Notes: generated by a model not told the origin, from the sequence alone. DNA of 64,000 nucleotides from Lepidostoma basale (GCA_022606425.2 JAHDVF020001052.1:186001-250000); one strand, 5' to 3'. Positions 20,121 to 32,109 are shown, counted from the stretch's first letter. Numbers and translations are program-made.

Positions 20121-21602
20121 TATTATTAACAAATAAAAATATTGAATGCCGATAAATTTTGCTCTAAATAATCAATCCACAATTCTGCTTCATATCATTA
20201 ATTATTAACTATATTTACAAAAAAATTAAAAGAGTAATAAATTGTTTAATAAATTTAAAATTGAAGTTTTACTGTTATCATGACAAGTAAAATAAATTAT
20301 GAAAAAATAAATATATAATATATATATACAAATCTATTAATGGACAAACAATTATACAACAATGGATTTAGTATTATATAAAAATATTCTTTCATAGTTT
20401 AAAGAAAAAAAAACAAAAATCGAAACTGAGAATTAACAATATAAACACGACTAATACATATGATTTGATAATGGGCAAATTTTGAAAAGCACACCTATCG
20501 TTGTTTACGTTTGAGGTAGAGAAAATTAAAACCCTCTTTCTATTAAAACCCTTTCGGATCCAAACACAACGCCACTTGCGAAATTGAGCTTTATAGCAAT
20601 CTTCTCGTATGAGATTTTAGCCCATTTTTGCAGGGAGATTTAAGTTTTGTTTTATATTCAAAGAGTTAAACTGTATGAGAATGAATAAATGAACTGAAGG
20701 CTGTAGCTCAGAGCAGATTACGAGCTGTACGCATTATGTAAAATGAATGGCTTCCTACGCATCGGGAGACTCCAGATCGCATTCCAGGAACAACATTTTA
20801 TTTTATTTTATTAGGCTACTTTGGTACGCTTGTTTCCACAAAACTCAGCACAGTTTTGAATATGCACATTCTTTATTAGTTTAGAATGAGGCCATATCAA
20901 AATCTTTCGTACAAATTTTTTAGTGATTTATAAATTGAATACTTACTGTAAAATTTGAAGGAAATGAGGACTTTGATCTTGTGACTTGTTCTCCTTTTTA
21001 CTTCTTCCCAATGATGGTTCTGACGAAAAAAAACGTCACCAATGATATATCTTACGCCATGTGTTGCAACAAGATGGCGCCCGAAAACAAACTGTCATTT
21101 TGCTAAAAAAATGTTGGCAATTGTTTCAGTACCTTTTGGAAAGTGATATGGTTTAAAAATGTTCCAGTTCCATGTGTGCATATCGCTGTTGGTGGTTTAT
21201 TGTGTTTATGGTGCTTCATAACAGAAGAAATGTCATACTGTGCACGCTCTCGTATCCAAGTTCTGTTTCGCTCTACACGCCACGAGGTTACTCGCTACTT
21301 CCCATGGCGCCGCCACAGTTCCTGACGATCACACTCACTCACTGCCGTATTCTGCCGCCAAACACAAGGTTTTGCTCCCTGCCCAAGACCACTCATGACT
21401 CTTTCACACTCCTCCTTACCCGGAAAGTCAGGTCCAATCGTCGGACCCAACCCACCACATCCTCAATAAAACCCTTCTCTCATCATCCATCAATATCCAA
21501 CCTCAACTCAGAAGGGAATGTGGGTTAGCAAGAATTATTCAGAAAACAAGATCCAGGACGACTGTTTTAATTGGGTACGAAATGTTTTTATTGATTATAT
21601 TA
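20121..21602. other. No gene recognised; one tRNA-like patch
   Basis: 20121-20700 is AT-rich and featureless. 20890-21100 has nothing I can name. 21170-21530 is C/T-rich with a 118-codon open frame (21172-21528) lacking any domain. 'caagatggcgcc' at 21069 resembles a YY1-type site but is not enough to call a promoter. Confidence 0.4.
20703..20790 (+). repeat. tRNA-like relic
   Basis: 'tgtagctcagagcag' fits a tRNA D-arm/A box, and 'agatcgcattccagg' about 60 bp later could be a decayed B box. It does not close into a cloverleaf. Probably a lone SINE head. Confidence 0.35.
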
Positions 21603-21775
21603 TTTAAGATTAATTTTGTTGACGTTTTAATTACTAAGTGTGCGCGGGAGATGCCTATTGGTGGCGATGAGGTTTCGAAACCCATCACACCGCGTTTCCT
21701 TCGAGGGCGAAAAGAGAAGAAGAATGGAACCCCTTCGGAGAGATGGCATGGTGGTTAGTTATTAGTTAGTTAGTC
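21603..21775 (+). mobile_element. SINE-G copy 2, 5' truncated
   Basis: Starts near 'gttgacgttttaat', keeps 'gtgcgcgggagatgcc', 'tggcgatgaggtttcg' and 'gggcgaaaagag', lacks the middle of the LINE-T-like end, and finishes 'atggttagttagttag'-like. Confidence 0.75.
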
Positions 21776-23129
21776 ATGTTTTTCTTATTCCGATGTTTCT
21801 ACAGTTTTATTTTCTCCACAGAGAAACATGATTTTTTGAAATTTATACTGTGAACTATTTTTTACTGTTTATCAGAAAGAAATCAATACAACATTAATGA
21901 CAGGCATGGGTGAACAATTGAATTGTAAAAAAATAATTATGGAACAAAAGGACACAAAATTGAGTATGTTTATTAAAAATTTGCTAAATTATTAATTTTA
22001 ATTAGATTAATTAGTTTAAAAAGCATTGCGCCCGGATAACAAGGGTTGTAAGTGTGAAACCTGTTGCAGGATATGAAAAAAAAAACAATATAACAATGGC
22101 AGAATAAATTTTCATATTTATAATATTTAGATTGTTTTTTTTTCTGGTCCAATCGTTGAAGGGTATAATTATTTTCCCCCCTTTCACCCTTCTGACAATC
22201 AGTCGATGTTCGTGTAACAGGCGTTGGCCTTTTAGAAGGGCACATTGCGATTAATGTAATCAAGAAAATCAATCAACTTTTGTAAGGTTCCCGAAATAGA
22301 TATCAATTTCGTTTATGTAAGTATTTTCTGATTACTTATTTCCATTGTCATTTCCCCCCAACCTCAAATATATTGTACTGTTTCCAATGGAGTATTCTTT
22401 TTTTTCTGAATAATGCTACATAATCTGTCAAAATCAGAACTTATTCTTTAGGATTTGTCCTGAAAGTGGGATGCTAAAAAAATTATCTAATAATTTTGGT
22501 TTGTTGGTTTGAAAATGGGTTTTAGTAACTTGTACAATATAAATAATGGTAGTTGTTTAATAAGTAAATTTAGTAATTGTCTTAATCAATTGTACATTCC
22601 GTAATGATCCAAATATGCATTAACCGAAGTATTTCACAATATTTTTGCATCGAGTGGTATAAACAACGCGCAGGTTTAATAGGAAACTGTTTTACCGATC
22701 TGTTTTGGAATTGAATTTTGTCGTGTTCCATGTAGGTGACTTGTGTGATTTGGTCCAGTTTGACATCAAAATACTTTATTACTGATTATCGGGTAAAATG
22801 AAATTTATTTTTATTCTTTTGTACATATCACTTTATTGAAAAAGAATCATTTGCTGTCATTTTATCATCATATCAAAAAATATTTTTTATAATTGCGCCC
22901 TGATTTATGTAGGCATAATGCTCTATTTTTTAAATATAAATAAAGGAAGTAAAAACTACATTTCTGTACAATAATTAACAAATTTATATTAGTTTTTAAA
23001 ATTAAAAAAAAATTGCGCGCCGTAGTGAAGATTAATAATAAACCGAATCGAAACCGAATTCAATAGATATACGAGTAAATAACCAATTTTTTTAAATACA
23101 GCAAAATGATATAAAGGTGATGATGATGT
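21776..23129. other. No gene recognised
   Basis: AT-rich. The 99-codon minus frame at 21973-22272 has no domain. Nothing repeats elsewhere in the window. Confidence 0.4.
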
Positions 23130-23250
23130 AAGTTGTGAGTAGTATAAAAAGTTGAACAATGTTTATAATTTTGTAAACAACACAAACTTTAAACGTTCAA
23201 TGAATCTGCAACACAAATAAATGGCGAATATAGAAGAAAAGTATAAAGTA
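23130..23250. repeat. PalB end fragment
   Basis: 'ttgtaaacaacacaaacttt', 'tcaatgaatctgcaacac' and 'ggcgaatatagaagaaaag' match the outer part of PalB copies at 36775 and 45785 (there in complement). Confidence 0.6.
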
Positions 23251-23350
23251 GTTATATTGATTTATGTAATAATATTTTAAATAAATGTAGTTTCATTTTG
23301 TGAGGTCACTAATTAATTAAATGTTAGATAATTTCATAGACATAAGATAG

Positions 23351-23467
23351 ATCGCCGGCAAGACACGGATGCTCTTGCCAGGATCGACGGTAGCAGATAG
23401 AGAAGATCTACGTCCTAGGAGTGAACGGCTGCCGGCTGATGATGGTGAAGATGAAGACCCTAGTAAG
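23351..23467 (+). other. Candidate exon, 117 bp, phase 0
   Basis: A GC-rich block in very AT-rich DNA. It is preceded by AG (ataagatag) and followed by a consensus donor (AAG then gtaaaa). Between them lie exactly 39 codons with no stop in one frame, encoding a hydrophilic acidic string (for example ADREDLRPRSERLPADDGED). No domain is recognisable and the pyrimidine tract before the AG is poor. Alternative: an old LINE remnant, as other GC-rich islands here are LINE ends. It has no GAA tail and no match to the other LINE ends in the window. Confidence 0.35.
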
Positions 23468-23689
23468 GTAAAATAAATGCTCTTATTTTCAATACAACAT
23501 ATTTTTATTATTATACATTAATATTTAATATGGAGTCTTACAGCACTATTTAAGCAAAACAATTAAAAATATAAACACTTGTTCATATAAATGCCTAAAA
23601 GCATATTATACGTGGAACCATTTCAAAAATTAAAGGTTGACACCAATATTGTTGATATTGTTAAGGAAAACAGGACAGTTTTCAAGTAT

Positions 23690-23990
23690 TTAGTAACCCT
23701 TCAAGATAGGACACCCAACGAAGGGATTCGCAAATCCTGCAAAATTGATGACAGTGAGTTGGAGTAGGTAGAGTAGACGATTCTGGGGGGATCACATTGA
23801 GAGGATGGATCCAGCGAGGATGCTAAGATCGTGCTGCTTGACTCCAGAGGGACGTCGACCACCAGGACGACCACCAAAAAAATGCTGAGAAAGCTGGTCG
23901 TCTTCAATACAGGAAGAAATTCGAAATCCTGGTACACAGATTGCAAGATCTACAATAAGGGGAAGAAAAAGAAGAAACAAATACCTCACA
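23690..23990 (+). pseudogene. LINE 3' end relic
   Basis: One plus frame encodes WGDHIERMDPARMLR-like, then GRRPPGRPPKKC, then a short C-terminus. The GH-x-x-RMD and GRPP motifs are the usual LINE ends. An A/G-rich tail (aaaaagaagaaac) is at 23967-23979. The minus-strand frames over the same bases are shadows. Confidence 0.65.
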
Positions 23991-24297
23991 TATAAAATGT
24001 TTTAAAATTTCATCCACCAGATTTAATTAGTACATACATAAAATACAAGATGCTACCAAAGGGGGCAATTAGTTAGTTAACATTGAACCGATAAAATCCT
24101 ATAATGCGATTATACAAATTTGAAATCAAGAGAGAAAATATTTTTATTTGGAATTTAGTAGAATTAACTTGTCACAAAATAAGAAACAACATTCACATTT
24201 CTCCTTTCACACAAAATGCCCGAAGTATTCAAGCACATATTTCTCTTTCTTTCTTTCTTTTATATATATATATATAATATTTTTTTTATTTTTTATG

Positions 24298-24526
24298 TAT
24301 ATAACAGGTCGTTTGGACCCAATAACTGTATACATTTTTTATTTTTAGCTATTATGTTGATTCTCGTGACATGTGATAGGTAGCCAATCTATCGCCATTT
24401 TATTGTCACGTGAATTATACACCAGACCAAAGACAATGTGACAATCACACTTCCATCGCCGGGAATCGAACCCAGGACCTTCGGCATGGAAGTCAGAGCT
24501 CGTAACCACTCTGCCACGAAGGTCGT
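24298..24526 (-). mobile_element. SINE-1, best copy
   Basis: tRNA-derived SINE on the minus strand. A box tggcagagtgg (24506-24516) and B box ggttcgattcc (24462-24472) are perfect or near-perfect and about 34 bp apart, as in tRNA genes. The D-arm resembles class II (Ser/Leu) tRNAs. The body carries 'tggtctggtgta', 'cgtgacaataaaatgg' and 'tctcgtgacatg' on one strand or the other, and the 3' end is near 'aacgacctgttatat'. The intact Pol III boxes make this the copy most likely to be transcribed. Confidence 0.9.
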
Positions 24527-24985
24527 GTATACTATCTGAACTCTGCATCAACGAGAACCTGAATGGTAGACAGTTTACATTGCGATCAGCTAAGTCTTCT
24601 GCGATCGGTAGATTGACTGTGCCAAAACGCTGTCCAAGCACAAACTTTGGCGACCGAGCCTTCGCGGTAGCCGGCCCTTCAGCCTGGAACAGTCTTCCAG
24701 CAGACCTTAAGTGCATTGAGAATCAATCAGAGTTTAAATCGAGACTCAAAACGCACATTTTCAAATTATCATTTCCTGACAGGAAGGGCTGATCGACTTC
24801 GTCAGGTGCAGTCCTCATACTAAATATGTTTATAATTTTTATTTTTTATCATTATTATTATTATTATTATCTAGTTGATAAAACGGAGCATCTTCTACAG
24901 CGCCCTTGAGATGAGTATTCATAAAACTGGCGGTTTATAAATTATCCAATTAATTATTATATTATTATTATTATTATAGATTGTC
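24527..24985 (+). pseudogene. L2/CR1-like LINE C-terminus and 3' UTR
   Basis: An open frame 24580-24792 encodes the C-terminal end of an L2/CR1-group LINE: LTVPKRCPSTNFGDRAFAVA, GPSAWNSLPADL and FKSRLKTHIFKL. In complete elements this lies at the end of the RT protein. The downstream UTR contains 'tacagcgcccttgagatg' and 'ggcggtttataaatt', the conserved 3' hairpin-like end of L2-type LINEs, then (ATT)n at 24960-24977. The clade is unlike the other LINEs here. It abuts SINE-1 at 24526. 5' truncated. Confidence 0.8.
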
Positions 24986-25664
24986 TCTCGTTAAACGAAT
25001 ATAAATATGAACGAATATTTTTTTAAAATATTATGTACATATGTACATTTATGCATCGTAAATAAAAAAGTTTCACACCTCAATCAAATACTAGAAAGGG
25101 TAAATTTAAATATAAATAAAAAACAAATTATTTTGCATAAATTTAAATGTAAAAGGGAAAGCTGTGTAAATTTAGAGCATATGTGGCACATAAAAAAAGT
25201 AAAATTTGCATCTCACGCGCAAAAGAATCTATCTATTTGCATGCAATGGATAAAATTCTAAATTTAAACAAAAAATTGAATTCTGAATAGAGTGTGTTGG
25301 ATTTATCAAATATACATATTATACAATACCTATTTTGATGACATCATTTGATAATATTTTGGAATTCTTACCCAGAGTTGGACTGTTTTAAGTGCCAAAT
25401 TACAGTTATTTAAAATAGCATTGGATACGTAGAATATATATATATTTTTTTAAATTTATATGATTTAACATGGGAGAATCGTGAGAGGACTCTCATTACT
25501 GATACCCCACTATTTATGACATGAATTTTTTATACATTATTATAAACCGGAAATATAATAATTGTAGATTGTAAAAGATTATACATAGAATTATTTAAAA
25601 CTAACTAAACTAAGCAATCGAGCAAATAACAAATTACGCAAGTAAAATTTATATTCAAATTTAA
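24986..25664. other. No gene recognised
   Basis: AT-rich. The open frame 25007-25261 is lysine- and isoleucine-rich without a domain and is likely chance. Confidence 0.45.
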
Positions 25665-25975
25665 TTTAAATTAACACAACCGTCCATCCAGCTGAAAATA
25701 TGTGCACCATCTAAAATAACATTATGTGTTATTTTATTATTTTATTTTATATAATTGTATTTTATATTATTTGTTTATGATTTATTTTGTGGACGTCGGA
25801 CGATCAAAGTGTGCGCGGGAGATGCCTATTGGTGGCGATGAGGTTCGCACCCAACGCACCGCGTCTCCCGCGGGGGCGAAAAGAGAAGGATGGAGTGCCG
25901 GATCGGTTGAAGTGTGGCAGTTCATTCTTTCTGCTACCCCTTAGACGAGACGGCGTGTTGGTTAGTAACTTAGTC
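25665..25975 (+). mobile_element. SINE-G, longest copy
   Basis: About 300 bp. 'cgtccatccagctg' near the 5' end, an AT-rich spacer, 'gtgcgcgggagatgcc', the B-box-like ggttcgcaccc (25850-25860), complementary 'gcgtctcccgcg' (a 9-bp stem with cgcgggaga at 25813-25821), then the LINE-T-like 3' end and a short GTTA tail. Open frames here are not genes. Confidence 0.75.
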
Positions 25976-26209
25976 TTATTTTGAAAAGATAGAGCTTATA
26001 TTTGTATACGTTTATTCCCTATACGGTATTCATTTTATGATCGGCAATCTCACCATTTACGATTCATCGAAAAATGAATGTTTAATATGACGTATTTCGT
26101 TATCTTGTAGTAATTTACAATACTTCTGGAGATTGCTTGGCGGATTTGGTTAAATATTGCACATATTGCATTTAGTTTGTTAAAAGGCAAACGTTTTTCT
26201 TGAACAATT

Positions 26210-26425
26210 ACGTAAAACTCCATATCAAATCATTAATACTAATTAAAACGTCTGTTTTTTTTTAGTTTTTGACTTTACTAAATGCTTTATCAACTTGACA
26301 TTTGATAATGACTTAGTTGGGCGAAGCAAGCCCTTCTCATAAATTACAATAAAACTTCCAGAAAATAGACATTTTCATTCGCATAAATTAGTTTTAAGTT
26401 AAACGATTTTTTTTATAATTATAAT
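26210..26425. repeat. PalD palindrome, diverged
   Basis: Contains 'ttaaaacgtctgttttt', 'catttgataatgacttag', 'gggcgaagc', 'aaaacttccagaaaat' and 'cattttcattcgcat', i.e. both arms of PalD with decay in the centre. Confidence 0.65.
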
Positions 26426-27600
26426 GAATACAAATCTACGAAGAAAGTAAAGAAGGAGTTAATAGTTTTGCAAATTTATTTAAGTCAAAAGTTTTATCGT
26501 ACACTAAACGAAGTCGTTCGTTCCGAATCTGTCGGCAAGGCATTTCTCATACCACGAGAAGGATAATAGCATAGCGTCCATGTTTTATGACTCAATCCCC
26601 CCGGGAATTAGTTTACTTTTTTCACATTTAATTAACTATAAGTTGGCAGTATTTTTTATATGGCGATTTAATATATACGCTAGTGTGTCTGCTGAAAAAG
26701 GAATTAAGGAACTTTTTCGAGAAAAAGTCACTTCGGGGTCGTAAAACAGAACCGAAAATGGAGCCGTTTTTTGGAATCTAATAAATAAGTCTGTAAACGT
26801 CCTAATAGGGTATCGTTTTTCAGAAGAACCAACAATAAATAAAAGAAGAAAATATGAAACCGAAAAGTTTTTTGGTTTTGTACGTTTTTGGAATATGAGG
26901 CAGTCTCGATGAGATGAATCTTCCTTCGGGGCATTTCCCCTTATGTTAGATGCCATTTTGGGGGAAGAATTCTTCTAGCATAATCGGATTTCTTACACTC
27001 TGACTTATAGGGGTACTTTTATTAGATAAGAGCGTAATTAGTAAGCAATGAGCTCGTCTACGAAGAAGAATTTTATGGGCATAAGTAATTTTATTTGATT
27101 AATAAAAGTACGCTCGTAATATTAATAATTTACCAGGCGTAAGAAAACCTCGTTTAGAAATAATTTCGATTGGCATAAATACTAAGTGATAGATGATGAA
27201 AATAGTATAAAAAAGTTATACGAAAAAATGTTTTCTAAATCGAAATATAATTTGTTGGTTTGATTTTTAGGAACGACAAATAGGTAATCTTGTTAATGAG
27301 CTTTAAAAATAATAAGTAGATATTCGTAATGTAGGCGGTAGAAATTCTGAGTGGATTGTCACCCTTCTTAAATTATTAGACACCCCATTAAAAATACTTG
27401 TCTTAAATAATATAAATTTATGCATATATAATTTAAATATTTATTACAATATATTATGGTGTAAAATTACATATTTAATATCTAATATTAATTAAAACAT
27501 CTTTTTCTAGAAGATTTATTACATTTTACACATAACTTCTAGAAACTATATACTATCATTTATTATTTTTTAACAATGATATGTAAATACATTTGAAATA
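26426..27600. other. Low-copy region, no supported gene
   Basis: 26515-26960 is less AT-rich than its flanks and has 106- and 68-codon minus frames with no domain. It does not recur in the window and could be a conserved non-coding or decayed unique sequence. 27440-27560 contains a weak PalD-like trace. Confidence 0.4.
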
Positions 27601-27601
27601 A

Positions 27602-27835
27602 TTCTTCTTCTTTGAGTGCCATGTCAGGTTCCCCCGACGTCGGTTATCACCCTGGCGTAGGCCTCTCTGTCCTGTGACAGACAAAACCACTCCCCCTCCC
27701 CTCGAACTCCAGTCCATCCTTGATATTCTGGAGCCAGGACATCTGGGGTCTTGCCACACCGCACCCACCCACGATCTTCCTTTTTTATGATGAGGTGCAG
27801 CAGATCGTATTTCTCATTGGGGAGAATTAACACGA
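27602..27835 (-). pseudogene. LINE-C 3' end relic
   Basis: Minus-strand frame 27833-27624 encodes NEKYDLLHLIIKKEDRG, then a segment matching the WLRN...EWTG region of LINE-C, AQDREAYARVITDVGGT and stop. A (GAA)n tail (ttcttcttc on plus) is at 27603-27611. It matches the end of the longer copy at 51742-52778. Confidence 0.8.
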
Positions 27836-28119
27836 ATGAATTATCAATTTACCTAATATTTCTAATAAACATTTGATCACTTTCATAAAAAATTAAGGAA
27901 ATCCTAGAAAAGAGACGTTTTCATAAGATTTCTTGAAAATTGAAGATTTCATAATATTAAATGCAAACTTCTCTGTGATTTTTGATAAAGGAAACTTTTT
28001 CAATAATTGTGAGAGTTAAATTTTTTTGGTATTTTAATATCAATCGGTAAAATAAAAGATAGCCTGATGATAATTCCACCGATATTTCCTACATTCACTA
28101 AATAAATAAAAAATCTTCT
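27836..28119. other. AT-rich spacer
   Basis: No gene or repeat recognised. Confidence 0.4.
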
Positions 28120-28430
28120 ATATCCGTCATAACTTTGTGATGTAGATGTTTAATGTTTATTTTTTATATACTTTGTATACAACAACCACTTTATGAAAAA
28201 ATTAAAATTAAATATCAGTTATATATTATATAAATATAAATATTTAAATTTTTAAAATTATTTTAACATCTGTCAAAAATGACCACATTTGTAATTTTTT
28301 TTATAATACTTTAAATATTTATATTTATATAATATCACTGATGAATGGCTGGTTAGTTCGAAACGTGTTTGGTATTTAATTATTATTTTTTAATAAAGTG
28401 AGTGTTGTATTTAAAAAAATAAACATTAAA
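28120..28430. repeat. PalB palindrome, diverged
   Basis: Left arm from 'cttctatatccgtcataac' and right half with 'cactgatgaatggctgg', 'cgaaacgtgtttgg' and 'aataaagtgagtgttgta'. Contains the ribozyme-like core at 28331-28376. Confidence 0.7.
28331..28376 (+). ncRNA. Candidate hammerhead ribozyme (PalB)
   Basis: Helix I is aatatca (28331-28337) with tggtatt (28370-28376), seven pairs with one wobble. Between them: core ctgatga (28338-28344), one extra base, a helix II region of 14 bases closing with wobble pairs, gaaa (28360-28363), a short helix III acgtgt (28363-28368) and T at the cleavage position 28369. All core bases fit the hammerhead consensus. The extra base after the core and the weak helix II are the doubtful points. 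Activity is untested. Confidence 0.5.
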
Positions 28431-29324
28431 ATAAAAATATCTTGGATTTTTAAAACTTTATTCATTAAATATACGAGTACAATACAATGGAAAATACTGG
28501 TATTTGCTTGAAATATTTCTACTATTTCTATATGTATGTTCAAATTTCATTTAATACTTTAGATCATTTGATTGATATTAGAAAATCTTTATTTAAATTG
28601 TTAAATCCATTGTTTCGTTCCACCATCTAAATCGTTCGATTACATAAAGTATGAAATTATTTCCAGCACTATATGAAAGCGGCAGGATAACGGTTGACCC
28701 ACTTTCTAAAAGCTCCGCCATATTTTTGTGGAGCTTTTTATGATTCAAGTGGCTCGCTCGGAGTTAAAACGTAGTTTTATTTCGTGACACTAAAATGTAG
28801 CCTTTGGCCATACGGATGGGGAAATTGATTTGATTCCACTTTAGAACCAACTTGTGTTGCAATTGATCTCTAAAAATATAAAATACTCTATTTTTGTTCC
28901 ATTTTTAAATTCGTTGTTTTGAATATCCACAACTGATTTGCCCCCCGTACTAACTGCAATATTTTTGGGGAATTTTAAATATTTTGCTTCTTATTATATT
29001 GTTATTACTATGATGTTATTTTTTATAATTGTTATTTTCGAACTGTTTTTTTGATGTTTCAACTACACGCCTAAATTTTGTAAGTTTGTTATGTCTCATT
29101 TGGGTAAAATAAAATTAATGACCGAAAAAAGAAATAAATAGATAATTAAGTAAGCAATAATTAAATGAGTAAACAAATAAATAAAGAATATAGGATTTTA
29201 CACAATTCTTTAAGAAACTATAAAAAATTAAAACGCTCTTAATTTTTTATAAAGTTAATGAGTTTCAACTGTGATGTTTCATATTGAATAGATTTTGAAT
29301 GAAACATTTGAATTTTGAAGATTT
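28431..29324. other. Low-copy region with a stem-loop
   Basis: No gene. 28660-28870 is GC-richer than its flanks. It includes aaaagctcc (28708-28716) and ggagctttt (28730-28738), a perfect 9-bp stem. Possible conserved non-coding element. Confidence 0.4.
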
Positions 29325-29720
29325 TGAAAAACACAGTTTATTGAAATTTTGAGTTTATTTATTTCGACTGGTTTCGAAGGTTTTACACCTTTATCATCGG
29401 GAAAACGCCATTAACTATATGATACATACATTACATCGGACAGGGATTTTCCCAAGATCCCAATATACTCGTATATTATTTAATCTACTGTATAGTACAG
29501 AATTTTAGATAGACTTAAGGCGTTAACGCTGTGGAATTCCATATTGACGAATTATTTATGAATTAAAACACTGTTTTTTTCCACTATGGAGTTTATTTTT
29601 CTCGACATGTCTCGAAGGCAAACTGGTTTATCATAAAAAAACTCATTAACCCTCATCAAAACTGTTTTAAATAATCTAAATAAACTCATGAGTGGAAAAA
29701 CTAGTGTTTTATTTTAAATA
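29325..29720. repeat. Two PalA copies (one half, one full)
   Basis: 29325-29410 is a left half ('acacagtttattgaaattttgag', 'tcgactggtttcgaagg', 'tttatcatcggg'). 29510-29720 is a diverged full palindrome bounded by 'gcgttaacgctgtggaattc' and containing 'ctcgacatgtctcgaagg' and, in the right arm, 'aaactcatgagtggaaaaac'. Confidence 0.7.
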
Positions 29721-30566
29721 AATACATACAGAATATTATTAATCAAATAAAAGGAAAATTTTGAAATTGTTAATGTGATATTTAGGTAATGTATGTCAAA
29801 ATATATTTGATAAACATAATACCGTGATTTTTGCATAAAAATAATTTTTATCAATCAAAATGTTTTTTTAAATACTTGTGTGAGTTTATTTTTATCCACG
29901 TGTGTGTAATATATGAAATATAATGTATTTTTCTTTGAGAGAAAGATATAGACTAACAATGTTTTTCGATTAACTTTGAAAATAAGCTTTTTATAAAAGC
30001 GAATTAAACAATACGTATTGTTGTTTATAAATGAAGATAATTTGGTACTTAAACATTATTATCGTTAAGTCCTCAAGGAATAAGGATCGAATATAAAGTG
30101 GAAACCGACGCCCCTTCCCATGAAGGTCTGCAGATTAATGGTCTGATGTTTATCACACCATTAATCGATGGTTTTCAAGCTTAGAATGAAACGTTTTTTT
30201 GGATCATTAATGAACCGTTTCATCGGCCAAATTCATTATATCAACACGTTCGTATTTCAAATTGTATTATGTATTATTTTTTTAAATCTCTGTGTTTTTT
30301 TTTTCTTCTCTTTTTTTCTACATTCACAATCATTTTACGTTGTAGATTTATTATTGAATAATCTATTAAAAACTTTGTACCATAACACTTTATTATAATT
30401 TAACAACAAACATGTTAAGGGACATATAAGTCCTGCACCTTGGTAAATGTTGACAAAATCGTAACACAAGTACAAAATAATTATAAAAAAATATCTGTAT
30501 TATGGACAGATTTGACAGATGTTAAAAAAAAAATTCTACAAAATTAAAAAAAAATACAAAAATATG
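29721..30566. other. No gene recognised
   Basis: AT-rich. 30095-30230 is slightly GC-richer without a match. The 76-codon frame at 30168-30398 is F-rich and not credible. Confidence 0.4.
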
Positions 30567-31215
30567 TACAACAACATTTTGAATGTATACAAATTCTTGT
30601 AGACAAATACTGGATTTCACCCATTGCGGATAAATTATTTTAATTTTATAAGGATTAATTGTATCTCAATAGAGACGAAGATGTAAATTGCTTTCTGGGA
30701 TCCTAGAAAGCAAGTTACATCTTCGTCTCTATTGAGGTACAATTAATCCTTATAAAATAAAAATAATTTATCCGCAATGGGTGAAATCCAGTATTTGTCT
30801 ACAAGAATTTGTATACATTCAAAATGTTGTTGTATAAATAAAACTGGTACATGCAGGCATAACAATTGGAGAGACATCTCCAGGCGAAATCTAGTACTGT
30901 ATGATTTGCAGAGACTTTCACAGTACATTAATAAAGGTTTTCTGCTTAATGCTTTCTAATCTTAATAGATGACGCTAGTGTAGAGTGAACTTAAAAGTGT
31001 AAAGATAGGCGTGGAAATCTACCATATATACAAGTTCCAAAAATTTGTCAGACGTAGTGGTCATAAGGCGGAATGGGGAATGTTGTTAAACATAAAGCGA
31101 TCGCTCAACCCAACCAATGACAGGTCATAAGTCCTGTAAGTGCCTCGGCCACCACCTTCTGTTCCCAGAAAGCAATTTACTTCTTCGTCTCTATCGAGAT
31201 ACAATTAATCCTTAT
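30567..31215. repeat. PalF: inverted dimer plus a forward unit
   Basis: 30567-30834 is a palindrome with about 130-bp arms centred on ggatcc (30698-30703). From 30835 a forward PalF unit continues ('ggagagacatctccagg', 'atagatgacgctagtgtag', 'ccaaaaatttgtcagacg', 'ggaatggggaatgttgtt') and ends in the same 'gagatacaattaatcc' that lies beside the palindrome centre. Confidence 0.85.
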
Positions 31216-31740
31216 AAAAAAATATGTATATTTTACTATAATTGTTGGACCTGATACAATAGTGTGAGTAGTTAAGCAAGGTCAGATTTTGTTAAGTTTC
31301 TTTGTTACTTATAGAAAAACTTTAAACTGTAATGCAAGATACAGTTAATTATTCATTTTAACGATAACAAACCATTATTTTACTTTACAAGAAGTGTTTC
31401 TGAGTCTTAAAATTTTATAAAACTCTTGCATTTAAAAAAATTCCATTTTTATAAAACTCAAATTTATTGCAAGTAAGAATAATAATCGTTTGGATTTTAT
31501 TAATGTCAAAATGAAAAAAAAAAACGCCATATTTTTTTATTTATTTATTGATCATTTACCAAGTACATGGTTTTAATACCTCCCAACTGGGGTAACCCGT
31601 TCTAGGGAGGTATTCTGTAATATTTTTTCTGTTAAATCCGTATGTAATTTTTTCCCACACCACTATACTTGTTTTTAAGTTTAAACTAGTTTCGCACTGG
31701 TATCAAAAAATAAACAATGATATTTGTGTTTGGTAAACAT
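31216..31740. other. No gene recognised
   Basis: AT-rich. A small inverted pair 'acctcccaactgg' and 'ctagggaggt' is near 31578-31613. Confidence 0.4.
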
Positions 31741-32095
31741 TTTATATATTTAATTGTATCTCAATAGAGACGAAGATGCAAATTGGAAACTGAATATGGT
31801 TGATCAAGGTGTTTACAAGACTTATGACCTGTCAATGGTTGGGTTAAGCGCACGCTTTATGTAATTACAACATTCCCCATGGTGAATGGGGTGGAATGGG
31901 GAATGTTGTAATTACATAAAGCGTGCGCTTAACCCAACCAATGACAGGTCATAAGTCCTGTAAACAATTTGATCAACCATATTCAGTTTCCAATTTGCAT
32001 CTTCGTCTCTATTGAGATACAGTTAAATCATGAATTGATAACCCGCAATGGGTGAAATCCAGTATTCGTATACAAGTAAAAGTATACATTCACAA
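31741..32095. repeat. PalF inverted dimer with a different centre
   Basis: Arms 31751-31880 and 31896-32025 are near-perfect complements around a 15-bp spacer (31881-31895). The centre lies next to 'cattccccat', a different place in the PalF unit from the palindrome at 30567. The usual forward 3' end follows to 32095. Confidence 0.88.
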
Positions 32096-32109
32096 AAAAA
32101 TTATATATT

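Noticed and set aside
24455..24526. Functional tRNA gene
   Set aside because: A and B boxes are good, but the sequence continues into the SINE-1 body seen in several copies and does not form a clean cloverleaf.
26636..26956. 106-codon minus frame as a gene
   Set aside because: No recognisable motif, overlapping alternative frames and no splice or promoter support.
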